Positions 16,583-24,700 of a DNA stretch of 64,000 nucleotides are shown here, in pieces. Both the position numbers and the translations under genes were made by a program. Source of the stretch: Selenomonas ruminantium subsp. ruminantium ATCC 12561 (GTDB lineage Bacteria; Bacillota; Negativicutes; Selenomonadales; Selenomonadaceae); NCBI RefSeq assembly GCF_000424065.1, contig NZ_AUJE01000007.1:58543-122542 (forward strand), written 5' to 3'. Below the pieces are notes generated by a model that had not been told where the DNA came from, did no database searches, and saw nothing but the letters and a program-made list of their open reading frames with translations. Numbering within the stretch: position 1 is the first letter of the stretch; each line of letters begins with the position of its first letter.

Positions 16583-17716
16583 GTGGGGGATTTGCTATCC
16601 AAAATTGGGGAGTTTAAGGATAAGCTGGGAAAATGGATGAATGGCGAAGATGTGGAGCTCGGAAATATCCACGATGGGATGAAGAAGGGGACGGATTTTT
16701 TCCATTCGCTGACCTGGAAACATTGGACAGCTATTGGTGTTTCCTTTGTTGTGGTCATTGCGCTGGCGGTGGTACTCGCATTTAATACCGCCGATGAAGC
16801 AGCACCGAAGAATCTTGACCCCAATCAGACCATCTTCTTTTCGGTCAAAAAGGGCATGAGTGCCAGTGATATCAGTGACGAACTCGTCAAGCATGGGATT
16901 ATCACCAACAAAAAGGCTTTTTGGCTGCAGGTGAAAAAAAGCGCTGCGGCGGATAAGTTCAAGTCCGGCACCTATGCGTTCAAGCCCAATACGCCGCCGG
17001 AAGAAATCATCAATAAGCTGGTGAACGGGGAAACTACTCAGGTTAAGTTCACCATTCCCGAAGGTTTTGGTATCAAGGAAATCGCCAAACGCCTAAGTGA
17101 TGAAGGATTGGTGGACGAGGATGAGTTTTTGTGCAAGGCCAAGGATTTTGCCCCTTACAGCTATATCAAGCGGGACAAAGATATTCGCTATGCCTGCGAG
17201 GGGTTTTTATTCCCCGATACCTATGTGCTACATGATGACCCGACGGTTGAAGGTATACTGGAGATGATGGCTGAGGATATGGATAACCGGCTGACGCCCA
17301 AAATGCGGAAGCGGGCAGAGGAGATGAACCTCTCCATTCATGAGCTGATTACATTGGCCTCCCTGGTGGAGAAAGAAGCCATGTATGAAGAAGACCGGCC
17401 GATTATCGCGCAGGTTTTCTTCAAGCGGCTGAAAATCGGCATGCCCCTGCAGACGGATACCACGATTCAGTATCTCTTGGATGCGCCCAAGGAAGATGTG
17501 AGCATCAAGGATACGAAGATTGAGTCTCCTTATAATACGTATCAGATTAAGGGCCTGCCCCCGGGGCCGATTGCCAGCCCGGGCATGGCGGCCATTGAGG
17601 CAGTACTCTATCCTGCGGATACGGATTATCTGTACTTCGTGGCTGACCGCAAGGGCCATAATCACTACTCAAAATCCTACGCTGAACATCAGCAGATTGT
17701 AGAACAGGTGCGATAA
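16583..17716 (+). CDS. mltG: Endolytic murein transglycosylase MltG
   Basis: MltG cuts nascent peptidoglycan strands at the membrane and sets their length. The 377-residue protein has a cytoplasmic start, one transmembrane segment (TAIGVSFVVVIALAVVLAF) and the YceG fold with FLFPDTYVL. The catalytic Glu lies in ASLVEKEAM, followed by QTDTTIQYLL and YNTYQIKGLPPGPIASPG. GTG 16583 is preferred because AGGAG at 16570-16574 is 8 bases away; further upstream the frame runs through the terminator. trmR follows after 2 bases. Confidence 0.94.
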   Translation: MGDLLSKIGEFKDKLGKWMNGEDVELGNIHDGMKKGTDFFHSLTWKHWTAIGVSFVVVIALAVVLAFNTADEAAPKNLDPNQTIFFSVKKGMSASDISDELVKHGIITNKKAFWLQVKKSAAADKFKSGTYAFKPNTPPEEIINKLVNGETTQVKFTIPEGFGIKEIAKRLSDEGLVDEDEFLCKAKDFAPYSYIKRDKDIRYACEGFLFPDTYVLHDDPTVEGILEMMAEDMDNRLTPKMRKRAEEMNLSIHELITLASLVEKEAMYEEDRPIIAQVFFKRLKIGMPLQTDTTIQYLLDAPKEDVSIKDTKIESPYNTYQIKGLPPGPIASPGMAAIEAVLYPADTDYLYFVADRKGHNHYSKSYAEHQQIVEQVR

Positions 17717-17718
17717 AT

Positions 17719-18318
17719 TTGGAAGAATTATTACGGGAGATGGAGGACTTTGCTGCTCTCCATCATGTTCCCATCATCAACGAACGCGGGCGGCAGGCCT
17801 TCCTGCAGGTTGTGCAGGAGGCAAAGCCCCATCGCGTACTCGAAATCGGCACAGCCATCGGCTATTCGAGCCTGCTCATGGCGCAAAATGGTGCCTCAGA
17901 TATTGACATCATGACATTAGAGCTCAGTGACGAACGGATAAAGACGGCACAGGGCTATATTGACCGGTCAGCATACGCTGACCGGATTCATATTATGGGC
18001 GGCGACGCGGCAGAAAATCTGCTGAAACTGCAATTGACCGGTCAAAAATTTGACTTTGTGTTTATTGACGCGGCTAAGGGGCAGTATGTGGACTATTTCC
18101 ACAAGATACAGCCAATGCTGGCCGATAAGGCCGTGATTCTGGCGGATAACGTGCTGTTTCGCGGCTATGTCAAGGGCGATGTGCCTACGCCGCGGCGGTT
18201 TAAGACAATTGTCAAACGCCTGCGGGAGTATATCGCGTTGGTCAGCCAGCCGCCCTATGTAACGGAAATACTGGAAAACGGCGATGGACTCGCCGTCACG
18301 AGGAGATTGGATACATGA
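17719..18318 (+). CDS. trmR: SAM-dependent O-methyltransferase, TrmR/YrrM-like (tRNA wobble uridine)
   Basis: 199 residues, class I methyltransferase with the SAM-binding VLEIGTAIGYSSLLMA (motif I) and a metal site around FVFIDAAKGQY and LADNVLFRG, which places it in the caffeoyl-CoA OMT-like group. In Bacillus subtilis YrrM (TrmR) methylates 5-hydroxyuridine to 5-methoxyuridine at tRNA position 34, and its gene lies beside the U32 hydroxylation genes, as here. TTG 17719 is chosen because it gives the usual N-terminal helix; ATG 17740, which has a better Shine-Dalgarno (CGGGAG), is a real alternative. Overlaps the next gene by ATGA. Confidence 0.82.
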   Translation: MEELLREMEDFAALHHVPIINERGRQAFLQVVQEAKPHRVLEIGTAIGYSSLLMAQNGASDIDIMTLELSDERIKTAQGYIDRSAYADRIHIMGGDAAENLLKLQLTGQKFDFVFIDAAKGQYVDYFHKIQPMLADKAVILADNVLFRGYVKGDVPTPRRFKTIVKRLREYIALVSQPPYVTEILENGDGLAVTRRLDT

Positions 18319-19547
18319 TAAAGAAACCTGAACTCCTGGCACCTGCCGGGAATTTGGAAAAGATGAAAATGGCGGTTCTCTATGGTGCTGATGCGGTCTA
18401 CTTAGGTGGCAAGGCTTTTGGCCTGCGTGCCTTTGGCGGCAACTTCACCTATGAGGAACTGAAAGAAGCTGTGGATTTTGCCCATGCGCGCGGGAAAAAG
18501 GTCTATGTGACGGTCAATATCTTCCCGCATAACAGCGATATGGAAAAACTGCCGGATTATCTGCGCTACTTGCAGGAAATTAACGTAGATGCCCTGCTCG
18601 TGGCTGATTTGGGCGTATTTATGCTCTGCCGCAAGCTGATTCCCGCTATGGAACTCCACATCAGCACGCAGGCGAACAATACCAACTGGGCGACGGTCAA
18701 TGCCTGGAAAGAGTTGGGGGCTAAACGCGTCGTGCTGGCCCGTGAAATGAGCCTCAAGGAAATCCGCGAAATTCGTGAGAAATGTGATGTGGATTTGGAA
18801 ATGTTTATGCATGGGGCCATGTGTATTTCGTACTCTGGCCGCTGCTTGCTGTCCAATTACTTTACGGGACGCGATTCCAACCGTGGCAGCTGTGCGCAGT
18901 CCTGCCGCTGGAAGTATGCATTAGTCGAGGAAACACGTCCGGGTAAATACTTCCCCATTGAGGAAGACGACCGGGGCACGTATATCATGAACTCCAAGGA
19001 TATGTGCCTGATGCCGCATATCAAAGACGTTATCGAAAGTGGCGTGGACAGCCTCAAAATCGAAGGCCGCATGAAAAGCGTCCACTATGCCGCAAGTGTT
19101 ACGAAAGCTTATCGGCTGGCTATTGACAGCTATTTTGCTGACCCGAAGAATTTTACGGTCAAAAAGGAATGGATGGACGAGCTCGAAAAGGTTTCTCACC
19201 GGGCTTATACCACGGGCTTCTATTATCATCAGCCCGATGCGGATGACCAGATTTACGGCAAGACATCCTATGACCAGACCTCGGATTTCGTGGGGCTTGT
19301 GCGCTCCTATGACTCGGCAACTGGTTATGCTGTTGTAGAACAGCGTAACAATATGAAAGTGGGACAGGAGATTGAAGTCTTCCAGCCGACAGGGCCGCTT
19401 TACCGGCAGAAGATTACCTCGATGATTGACAACGAAAATAATGAGGAAATCTCCGTGGCACCGCATCCGCAGCAGATTATCCGCATGAAGATGGAACAGC
19501 CGGTGGAGGAATATACAATCTTGCGGCGCGATATTATTGCTAAATAG
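18315..19547 (+). CDS. trhP: U32 family protein, tRNA 5-hydroxyuridine synthesis (TrhP/YrrO-like)
   Basis: 410 residues. It opens with the U32 hallmark PELLAPAGNLEKMKMAVLYGADAVYLGG and carries the U32 signature with its cysteines (FMHGAMCISYSGRCLLSNY ... GSCAQSCRW), which in related proteins hold an iron-sulfur cluster. Although annotated as peptidases or collagenases, proteins of this type next to a YrrM methyltransferase hydroxylate U34 of tRNA using prephenate. mltG-trmR-trhP read as one operon. A second, longer U32 protein is encoded at 59834. Confidence 0.85.
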   Translation: MIKKPELLAPAGNLEKMKMAVLYGADAVYLGGKAFGLRAFGGNFTYEELKEAVDFAHARGKKVYVTVNIFPHNSDMEKLPDYLRYLQEINVDALLVADLGVFMLCRKLIPAMELHISTQANNTNWATVNAWKELGAKRVVLAREMSLKEIREIREKCDVDLEMFMHGAMCISYSGRCLLSNYFTGRDSNRGSCAQSCRWKYALVEETRPGKYFPIEEDDRGTYIMNSKDMCLMPHIKDVIESGVDSLKIEGRMKSVHYAASVTKAYRLAIDSYFADPKNFTVKKEWMDELEKVSHRAYTTGFYYHQPDADDQIYGKTSYDQTSDFVGLVRSYDSATGYAVVEQRNNMKVGQEIEVFQPTGPLYRQKITSMIDNENNEEISVAPHPQQIIRMKMEQPVEEYTILRRDIIAK

Positions 19548-19560
19548 TACCGTTGAAGGC

Positions 19561-19760
19561 GCGCGGCGGGGCAGAGTAGTTGCTGTCCGCTATTGACTAG
19601 AAGCTAAAACTATTTTTTGCCCTTAATCAAGTATCTGAAAAAGCAAAAACTCGCTACGCTCAAACAGTATGCTTTTTCAGATAAAATAATGGTATGGCAA
19701 AAAATAGTTTCTTAACGCTTCCAGTCACACGCTCCCAACAACTACTCTGCCCCGCCGCGC
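19561..19760. repeat. 200-bp imperfect palindromic element with 22-bp terminal inverted repeats
   Basis: The ends, 19561-19582 and 19739-19760, are exact inverted copies over 22 bp (GCGCGGCGGGGCAGAGTAGT plus TG). Inside, a second pair (CTATTTTTTGCC near 19609 and GGCAAAAAATAG near 19696) and a third perfect 14-bp pair (TATCTGAAAAAGCA / TGCTTTTTCAGATA) nest, with CTCGCTACGCTCAAACAG in the apical loop. No protein is encoded. The loop motif recurs in the 37.9-38.4 kb repeats. It may be a small non-autonomous mobile element or a structured RNA. Confidence 0.8.
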
Positions 19761-19762
19761 TT

Positions 19763-19880
19763 ACTGCCACCATATTTGTAAAAGTAAACGAAAAGCCTTC
19801 CCCTTAAGTGGGCGCGCAAGAGCGGAAGTCCAGTGGACTCCCGGAGAGGGACCGCAATGTGGTGGATGAGGTGTTACCCC
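19763..19880 (+). other. Probable structured non-coding segment
   Basis: CCACCATATT (from 19768) can pair with AATGTGGTGG (19857-19866). Between them GCGG ... CCGC (19822-19855) encloses GTCC-AGT-GGAC and CCC-GGAGA-GGG hairpins. It lies between the palindromic element and the acylphosphatase promoter. I do not recognise a known RNA family. Confidence 0.4.
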
Positions 19881-19896
19881 TATTATAATCTAACGG

Positions 19897-19925
19897 TTTA
19901 CATTAGTCTGCGAAAATAGTACAAT
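19897..19925 (+). promoter_or_regulatory. Promoter of acyP-aroQ
   Basis: TTTACA (19897-19902), a 17-base spacer, TACAAT (19920-19925), 46 bases before the acylphosphatase start. Confidence 0.7.
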
Positions 19926-19970
19926 ATAGCTTGAGATTTGTAATGTTGCACCTTGGAGGAGGTAATTATG

Positions 19971-20252
19971 ATGGCAGATTTAGTTCGTTATTTTGGCACG
20001 GCAACAGGCAGAGTGCAGGGCGTGGGCTTTCGGATGTTTGTGCAGCAGAACGCAATGGAACTGGGCATCACCGGTTGGGTGAAGAATATGTCGGATGGCA
20101 CCGTGACGATGGAACTGCAAGGTTCGCAAGCGGCTATTGACCGTTTGGAGGCTATTATCCGCGAGGGAAATTACTTTATCAAGGTGCAGAGTTTTGGCTT
20201 GGAAGTTCGTGATGTTGTGGCTATGGAACAGCGTTTTGAAATTCACTATTAA
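19971..20252 (+). CDS. acyP: Acylphosphatase
   Basis: 93 residues. The signature GRVQGVGFRMFVQQNAMELGITGWVKNMSDGTV holds the phosphate loop, with catalytic Arg in GFR and Asn in VKN. It hydrolyses acyl phosphates such as acetyl- or carbamoyl-phosphate. ATG 19971 is 8 bases from AGGAGG (19957-19962); ATG 19968 is also possible. It is followed by aroQ after 12 bases. Confidence 0.95.
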   Translation: MADLVRYFGTATGRVQGVGFRMFVQQNAMELGITGWVKNMSDGTVTMELQGSQAAIDRLEAIIREGNYFIKVQSFGLEVRDVVAMEQRFEIHY

Positions 20253-20264
20253 GGGGGCGGACAG

Positions 20265-20699
20265 ATGCACAAAGTATTGGTATTAAACGGGCCGAATCTT
20301 AATCTTTTGGGAACGCGCGAGCCGGAGATTTACGGCAGCACCACCTTGCGGGACATTGAAGAAATGCTGCAGAAGCGGGGGCAGGAAGCAGGTATCGAAG
20401 TTGACTGTTTCCAGTCCAATCACGAGGGCGTGCTGGTGGATAAGATTCAGGCGGCACGCGGTGTGTATGATTATATCATCTTCAATGCGGCGGCGTTTAC
20501 CCATTACAGCATTGCCCTGCGGGATGCGATTGCGGCGGTGGAAGTGCCGCTTATCGAGGTGCATATCTCGAATATCCACAAGCGGGAGGAGTTCCGGCAT
20601 AATTCGGTGTTGGCGCCGGTGGCTATGGGGCAGATATGCGGACTGGGAGTTGAGAGTTACTTAGCCGCCCTTGAAGCCATTATCTACAAATTAAGTTGA
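20265..20699 (+). CDS. aroQ: 3-dehydroquinate dehydratase, type II
   Basis: Third step of the shikimate pathway. 144 residues with the type II motifs [19 protein letters not shown] (catalytic Tyr and loop), [29 protein letters not shown] and [17 protein letters not shown] (His). The start is ATG 20265, 12 bases after acyP with GGGGGCGG upstream. Together with trpE-trpG at 25033 it indicates aromatic amino acid synthesis, but the rest of the shikimate genes are not here. Confidence 0.97.
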   Translation: MHKVLVLNGPNLNLLGTREPEIYGSTTLRDIEEMLQKRGQEAGIEVDCFQSNHEGVLVDKIQAARGVYDYIIFNAAAFTHYSIALRDAIAAVEVPLIEVHISNIHKREEFRHNSVLAPVAMGQICGLGVESYLAALEAIIYKLS

Positions 20700-20709
20700 T
20701 GCGTATCTA

Positions 20710-20809
20710 TGTCCTTTTCTTTGGTGCAAAGAAAAGGACCAAAAGAAACAGCGACTATAAATCCCTTCCAGGGATTTAAAAGTCGCGGGCGCCCTTCCTT
20801 GGGCGCCGG
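20710..20809. other. Intergenic stretch with three consecutive hairpins
   Basis: TCCTTTTCTTTG-GTG-CAAAGAAAAGGA (20711-20737); then GCGAC ... GTCGC around AAATCCC-TTCC-AGGGATTT (20753-20786); then GGCGCCC-TTCCTT-GGGCGCC (20789-20808). No terminator-like T run follows any of them, although the first may act as one for aroQ. It looks like an intergenic repeat rather than a gene. Confidence 0.55.
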
Positions 20810-20842
20810 AATTTGCAGTATTTTATAGGAGTTGACCCATTC

Positions 20843-21922
20843 ATGAAAGAAAGTCGGTTACAGGCTTTACGAGCTGTATTGACAGAGAAAAACTTGGACG
20901 CAGTAATCATTACGAAGTATGTGAATCTTCACTATTTCAGTGGTTTCCGTGGTGATGATACCACGTTGGTTATCGGTATGAACGATGCCATGCTGATTAC
21001 GGACAGCCGTTATACGGAGCAGGCTGGTCAGCAGGCGCCGCTTTTTGAGATTGTAGAACAGAAAGATGGTTTGCTGGCTAAGACTGCCGAGTGTGTGAAG
21101 AAGATTGGTGCTAAGAAGGTTGGCTTTGAAGGCAATGCCATTATCTATGATTACTATGCCAAACTCGGCGAACTGCTAGATGGCTGTGAATTCAATACGC
21201 CGTTGAAGCTGGATACCCTGCGTCAGATTAAGGACGCGGAGGAAATCGCCAATATCCGCAAGGCTTGCGAGATTGTGGACATTGCTTTTGCCGATATGCT
21301 GACCTATATACGTCCGGGTATGACAGAAGTGCAGGCGGCGGCGCATCTGGAAAACTGCATGCGTGAAAACGGCTCCGAAGGCCCGTCCTTCACGACCATT
21401 ATGGCCTCCGGTGTGCGTGGCAGTCTGCCGCATGGTATCGCCACGGACAAGGTCATTAATGAAGGCGAGTTTGTCACCATGGACTTTGGTGCGTTCTTTG
21501 GCGGTTATGCTTCGGATATCACCCGTACCATCTGCATGGGCAAGGCTGATGAAAAACAGCGCAAGATTTATAAGGCTGTTTTGGAATCGCAGCTCCTGGG
21601 CTTGAACAAAATTAAACCGGGCGTATCGGGAAAATCCGTCCATGAAGCTGTGCAGGCAAATCTAGCGAAATACGATTTAGCACAGTATTTTGGTCATGGT
21701 TTAGGGCACAGCCTTGGTCTGGAAATCCATGAAGAACCGCGCCTGTCCCTCAAGAGCACTTGTGAAGCTCTGCAGCCGGGGATGTTGGTAACGGATGAAC
21801 CAGGTGTATATCTGCCGGGCTGGGGCGGTTTGCGTATCGAAGATACGGTACTCGTGACGGAAACGGGCTGTGAACCGCTGACCAAGGCGCCGAAAGAACT
21901 TATTGAACTTGGTGCGCGGTAA
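20843..21922 (+). CDS. M24 family Xaa-Pro aminopeptidase
   Basis: 359 residues with an N-terminal creatinase-like domain and a C-terminal pita-bread domain. The five metal ligands are visible: Asp in MDFGAFFGGY, Asp in ASDITRT, His in GHGLGHSLG, Glu in TDEPGVY and Glu in RIEDTVLVTE. It removes the N-terminal residue before proline from peptides. The ATG at 20843 follows AGGAG after 11 bases; the upstream codons in frame run into the hairpin region and are ignored. Confidence 0.93.
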   Translation: MKESRLQALRAVLTEKNLDAVIITKYVNLHYFSGFRGDDTTLVIGMNDAMLITDSRYTEQAGQQAPLFEIVEQKDGLLAKTAECVKKIGAKKVGFEGNAIIYDYYAKLGELLDGCEFNTPLKLDTLRQIKDAEEIANIRKACEIVDIAFADMLTYIRPGMTEVQAAAHLENCMRENGSEGPSFTTIMASGVRGSLPHGIATDKVINEGEFVTMDFGAFFGGYASDITRTICMGKADEKQRKIYKAVLESQLLGLNKIKPGVSGKSVHEAVQANLAKYDLAQYFGHGLGHSLGLEIHEEPRLSLKSTCEALQPGMLVTDEPGVYLPGWGGLRIEDTVLVTETGCEPLTKAPKELIELGAR

Positions 21923-21947
21923 GTAAAGTAATGGGGAGGTAATTTCC

Positions 21948-22643
21948 ATGAGATTTGCTAAACTGTTTATGACGCTTTTAGCTGTAATGCTCGTGTGTTC
22001 CTCTGCGGCTTTTGCTGCCGAAGAACCGGTTTTAGCTGTTGATGGCCGGGGCAGTGCGTCGATTGCGCCGGACCAGGCAGTAGTAACGGTTGGTGTGGTA
22101 TCCCGTGCCCGCAGTGCCTCGCAGGCGCAGGCGGAAAACGCGCAGAAAAGCATCGCGATTACGCAGGCTTTGAAACAGCTGGGGGTAGCTGGCAGTGATA
22201 TCAAGAGTCAGAATTTTTCCTTCCAGCCGGATTATCGTACGGATGACCGCAATCATGTGATAAGCGGTTATACGGCCAGCCATTATCTGCAGATTAATGT
22301 CCGCGATATTGCCAAGGCGGGAAAAATCGTCGATACGGCCTTGCAGTCTGGTGCCAACGAAGTCCATTCCCTGCGTTTTTCCGTCAGCAATCAAAGTGCT
22401 GTCCGCAAGGAAGCTTTGGGCAAGGCGATAAATGATGCCCGCAACAAGGCCGATATTATCGCCCAAGGGCTGGGCAGCCGGATTATCGGCATTAAGAGCG
22501 TGTCGGAAAGCACGGGCTCTATTGAATCCCGCTCCTATAACATGAATATGCTGGCTGCAGCCAAGGCGGTTGATACGAGCTTTGAACCGGGCATGTTGAC
22601 ATTAGACGCCAATGTACATATTGAATATCTGCTGAGCAGATGA
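21948..22643 (+). CDS. Exported SIMPL domain (DUF541) protein
   Basis: 231 residues. A clear signal peptide (MRFAKLFMTLLAVMLVCSSAAFA, cleavage after AFA) is followed by a SIMPL domain (VDGRGSASIAPDQAVVTVGVVSRARSASQAQAENAQ ... GYTASHYLQINVRD). Members are periplasmic or outer-membrane proteins of poorly known function, some linked to oxidative stress. It starts 25 bases after the peptidase with GGGGAGG upstream and ends at a terminator. Confidence 0.88.
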   Translation: MRFAKLFMTLLAVMLVCSSAAFAAEEPVLAVDGRGSASIAPDQAVVTVGVVSRARSASQAQAENAQKSIAITQALKQLGVAGSDIKSQNFSFQPDYRTDDRNHVISGYTASHYLQINVRDIAKAGKIVDTALQSGANEVHSLRFSVSNQSAVRKEALGKAINDARNKADIIAQGLGSRIIGIKSVSESTGSIESRSYNMNMLAAAKAVDTSFEPGMLTLDANVHIEYLLSR

Positions 22644-22650
22644 CCTGTTG

Positions 22651-22685
22651 ACTCCATATCCAATTGAGGGTATGGAGTTTTTCTT
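22651..22685 (+). terminator. Terminator after the SIMPL gene
   Basis: ACTCCATA (22651-22658), a 12-base loop, TATGGAGT (22671-22678), then TTTTTC. Confidence 0.85.
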
Positions 22686-22687
22686 TG

Positions 22688-22716
22688 TTGACGAGTCAAT
22701 ATTGTGGTGCTATAAT
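22688..22716 (+). promoter_or_regulatory. Promoter of the metal-efflux unit
   Basis: TTGACG (22688-22693), a 17-base spacer, TATAAT (22711-22716). The SmtB/ArsR-like operator lies just downstream of the -10 box. Confidence 0.8.
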
Positions 22717-22724
22717 TTCTATAG

Positions 22725-22750
22725 AACAAATGAACAGTTATTCATATGTT
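22725..22750. promoter_or_regulatory. SmtB/ArsR-family-type metal operator
   Basis: Imperfect 12-2-12 inverted repeat with central TGAACAGTTATTCA (22731-22744), flanked by AACA and TGTT. This is close to the operators I recall for SmtB, ZiaR and CzrA, metal-sensing repressors that release DNA when Zn or Cd binds. It lies between the promoter and the cadA start. No such repressor gene is in the window. Confidence 0.7.
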
Positions 22751-22793
22751 ATAATTGACAGGTCAATTTGACTGGTCAGCGGGGAGGCGCATT

Positions 22794-24686
22794 ATGAACA
22801 AAAAACAGAAGAACAATCTCCTGCGTATTATTGTGGCAGCAGTGCTGCTGATTATCTTATCTTATGTACAACTTACAGGTGGAGGGCGCTTTATTGCCTA
22901 TCTGATTCCCTATCTGATTGTTGGCTATGATATTTTGCTGAAGGCCGGCAAGGGGATAAAAAATCGTCGGGCTTTTGATGAATGTTTGCTGATGGCGATT
23001 GCGACTATAGGAGCGATGGCTTTGGCTGTTTATGAGGACGGGGATTATACGGAAGCGATTGCCGTAATGCTGTTCTATCAGATAGGCGAATGGTTCCAGT
23101 CCTATGCCGTGGGACGCAGCCGGCGGGATATCAGTGCGCTTATGGACATTCGTCCGGACTATGCCAATCGGGAAGGGGAAGACGGCCAGCTCGAAAAGGT
23201 TGACCCCGATGAAGTGGAGATTGGTTCCGTAATCGTGGTGAAACCGGGGGAGAAAATTCCCCTCGATGGCGTGGTGGTCGAAGGCGCATCCACGCTGAAC
23301 ACCGTAGCCCTCACGGGCGAAGCAATGCCACGGGATATCAAAACTGGTGACGAAGTTCTTTCCGGCTGTATTAATATCAATGGACTGCTCAAAATCAGAA
23401 CTACCAAGGAGTTTGATGAGTCAACGGCATCGAAGATTCTGGAAATGGTGGAAGATGCCAGCTCCCGCAAGTCCAAATCGGAAAATTTTATCGCCAAATT
23501 TGCCCGTGTTTATACGCCGATAGTTGTATATGCAGCGATTGCGTTGGCTGTTTTGCCGCCGCTTGCCCGTATGCTGTTTATGGGGATGTCTGCCGATTGG
23601 GGCACATGGATATACAGGGCGTTGATTTTTCTCGTAATCAGTTGTCCTTGTGCACTGGTGGTCAGTATCCCGTTGAGTTTCTTTGCCGGTATCGGCGGTG
23701 CCAGCCGTCAGGGAGTACTGGTAAAAGGCGCCAATTATCTGGAAACCTTAGCGGAAGTAGATACCGTTGTCTTTGATAAGACCGGCACGCTGACCAAAGG
23801 TGTTTTTCAGGTCAGCGCAATTCATACAGATGTTCTGGATGAAAAACAGCTGCTGCATTTGGCGGCGCATGTGGAGAGATTTTCTACCCATCCTATTGCT
23901 GAGTCTCTGCGGACGGCTTTTGGCCATGAGGCTGATGGCTGTAATGTGGAACAGGTGGAAGAAATTTCTGGTCAGGGCATTCGGGCTTTGGTCAATGGAC
24001 AAATCATTCATGTGGGCAACGACAGGCTGATGGATTCTATCGGTGCCAAGTGGCATGAATGTGAGCACGATACACCAGGGACGATGATTCATGTAGCCGT
24101 GGCAGGTGAATATGCCGGTCATATCATCATTGCGGATGTGGTCAAGGAACACGCTAAGGATGCTATTGTGGCGCTGAAAGAAAATGGCATCAGGCAGACG
24201 GTGATGCTCACTGGCGATTCCATGAAGGTCGCAGATAAAGTGGCGGCAGATTTGCAGCTGGATACCGTTTATAGTCAGTTGCTGCCTCAGGATAAAGTGT
24301 GTAAGGTGGAAGACCTGTTGGCTGGCAAAAACAGTGGGAAACTAGCGTTCGTGGGTGATGGCATAAATGACGCGCCGGTGCTTTCTCGCGCTGATGTGGG
24401 AATTGCCATGGGGGCCATGGGCTCCGATGCGGCTATTGAAGCAGCAGATATTGTACTCATGGATGATGACCCATTAAAAATTTCCGTAGCTCAGCGTGTT
24501 GCCCGCAAGACCTTGCGAATTGTGAAACAGAATATCTATTTTTCCATCGGGGTCAAAGTGCTGGTGATGATTCTGGGCGCTTTGGGCTTTGCCAATATGT
24601 GGGCGGCAATTTTTGCTGATGTGGGTGTTATGGTGCTGGCAGTACTCAATGCTGTACGAGCCATGTTTATAAATTCAGTCAAATGA
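22794..24686 (+). CDS. cadA: Zn/Cd/Pb-type P1B heavy-metal exporting ATPase
   Basis: 630 residues. Motifs of a P1B-2 ATPase: two N-terminal membrane hairpins, TGEAMP in the actuator domain, the transport motif SCPCALVVSIPLSFF, the phosphorylated Asp in DKTGTLT, the HP locus (STHPIAES) and GDGINDAPVLSRADVGIAMG. CPC with later membrane segments like ZntA/CadA points to Zn, Cd or Pb export at the inner membrane. It has no N-terminal metal-binding (HMA) domain; that domain is encoded separately just downstream. ATG 22794 follows GGGGAGG. The operator upstream suggests metal-induced expression. Confidence 0.93.
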   Translation: MNKKQKNNLLRIIVAAVLLIILSYVQLTGGGRFIAYLIPYLIVGYDILLKAGKGIKNRRAFDECLLMAIATIGAMALAVYEDGDYTEAIAVMLFYQIGEWFQSYAVGRSRRDISALMDIRPDYANREGEDGQLEKVDPDEVEIGSVIVVKPGEKIPLDGVVVEGASTLNTVALTGEAMPRDIKTGDEVLSGCININGLLKIRTTKEFDESTASKILEMVEDASSRKSKSENFIAKFARVYTPIVVYAAIALAVLPPLARMLFMGMSADWGTWIYRALIFLVISCPCALVVSIPLSFFAGIGGASRQGVLVKGANYLETLAEVDTVVFDKTGTLTKGVFQVSAIHTDVLDEKQLLHLAAHVERFSTHPIAESLRTAFGHEADGCNVEQVEEISGQGIRALVNGQIIHVGNDRLMDSIGAKWHECEHDTPGTMIHVAVAGEYAGHIIIADVVKEHAKDAIVALKENGIRQTVMLTGDSMKVADKVAADLQLDTVYSQLLPQDKVCKVEDLLAGKNSGKLAFVGDGINDAPVLSRADVGIAMGAMGSDAAIEAADIVLMDDDPLKISVAQRVARKTLRIVKQNIYFSIGVKVLVMILGALGFANMWAAIFADVGVMVLAVLNAVRAMFINSVK

Positions 24687-24700
24687 GAGGAAGATTCGTT

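Noticed and set aside
22794..24686. Copper-type rather than Zn/Cd-type ATPase
   Set aside because: CPC alone fits both, but the membrane layout and the SIPLSFF context after CPC follow the ZntA/CadA group, and the operator type fits Zn/Cd sensors.
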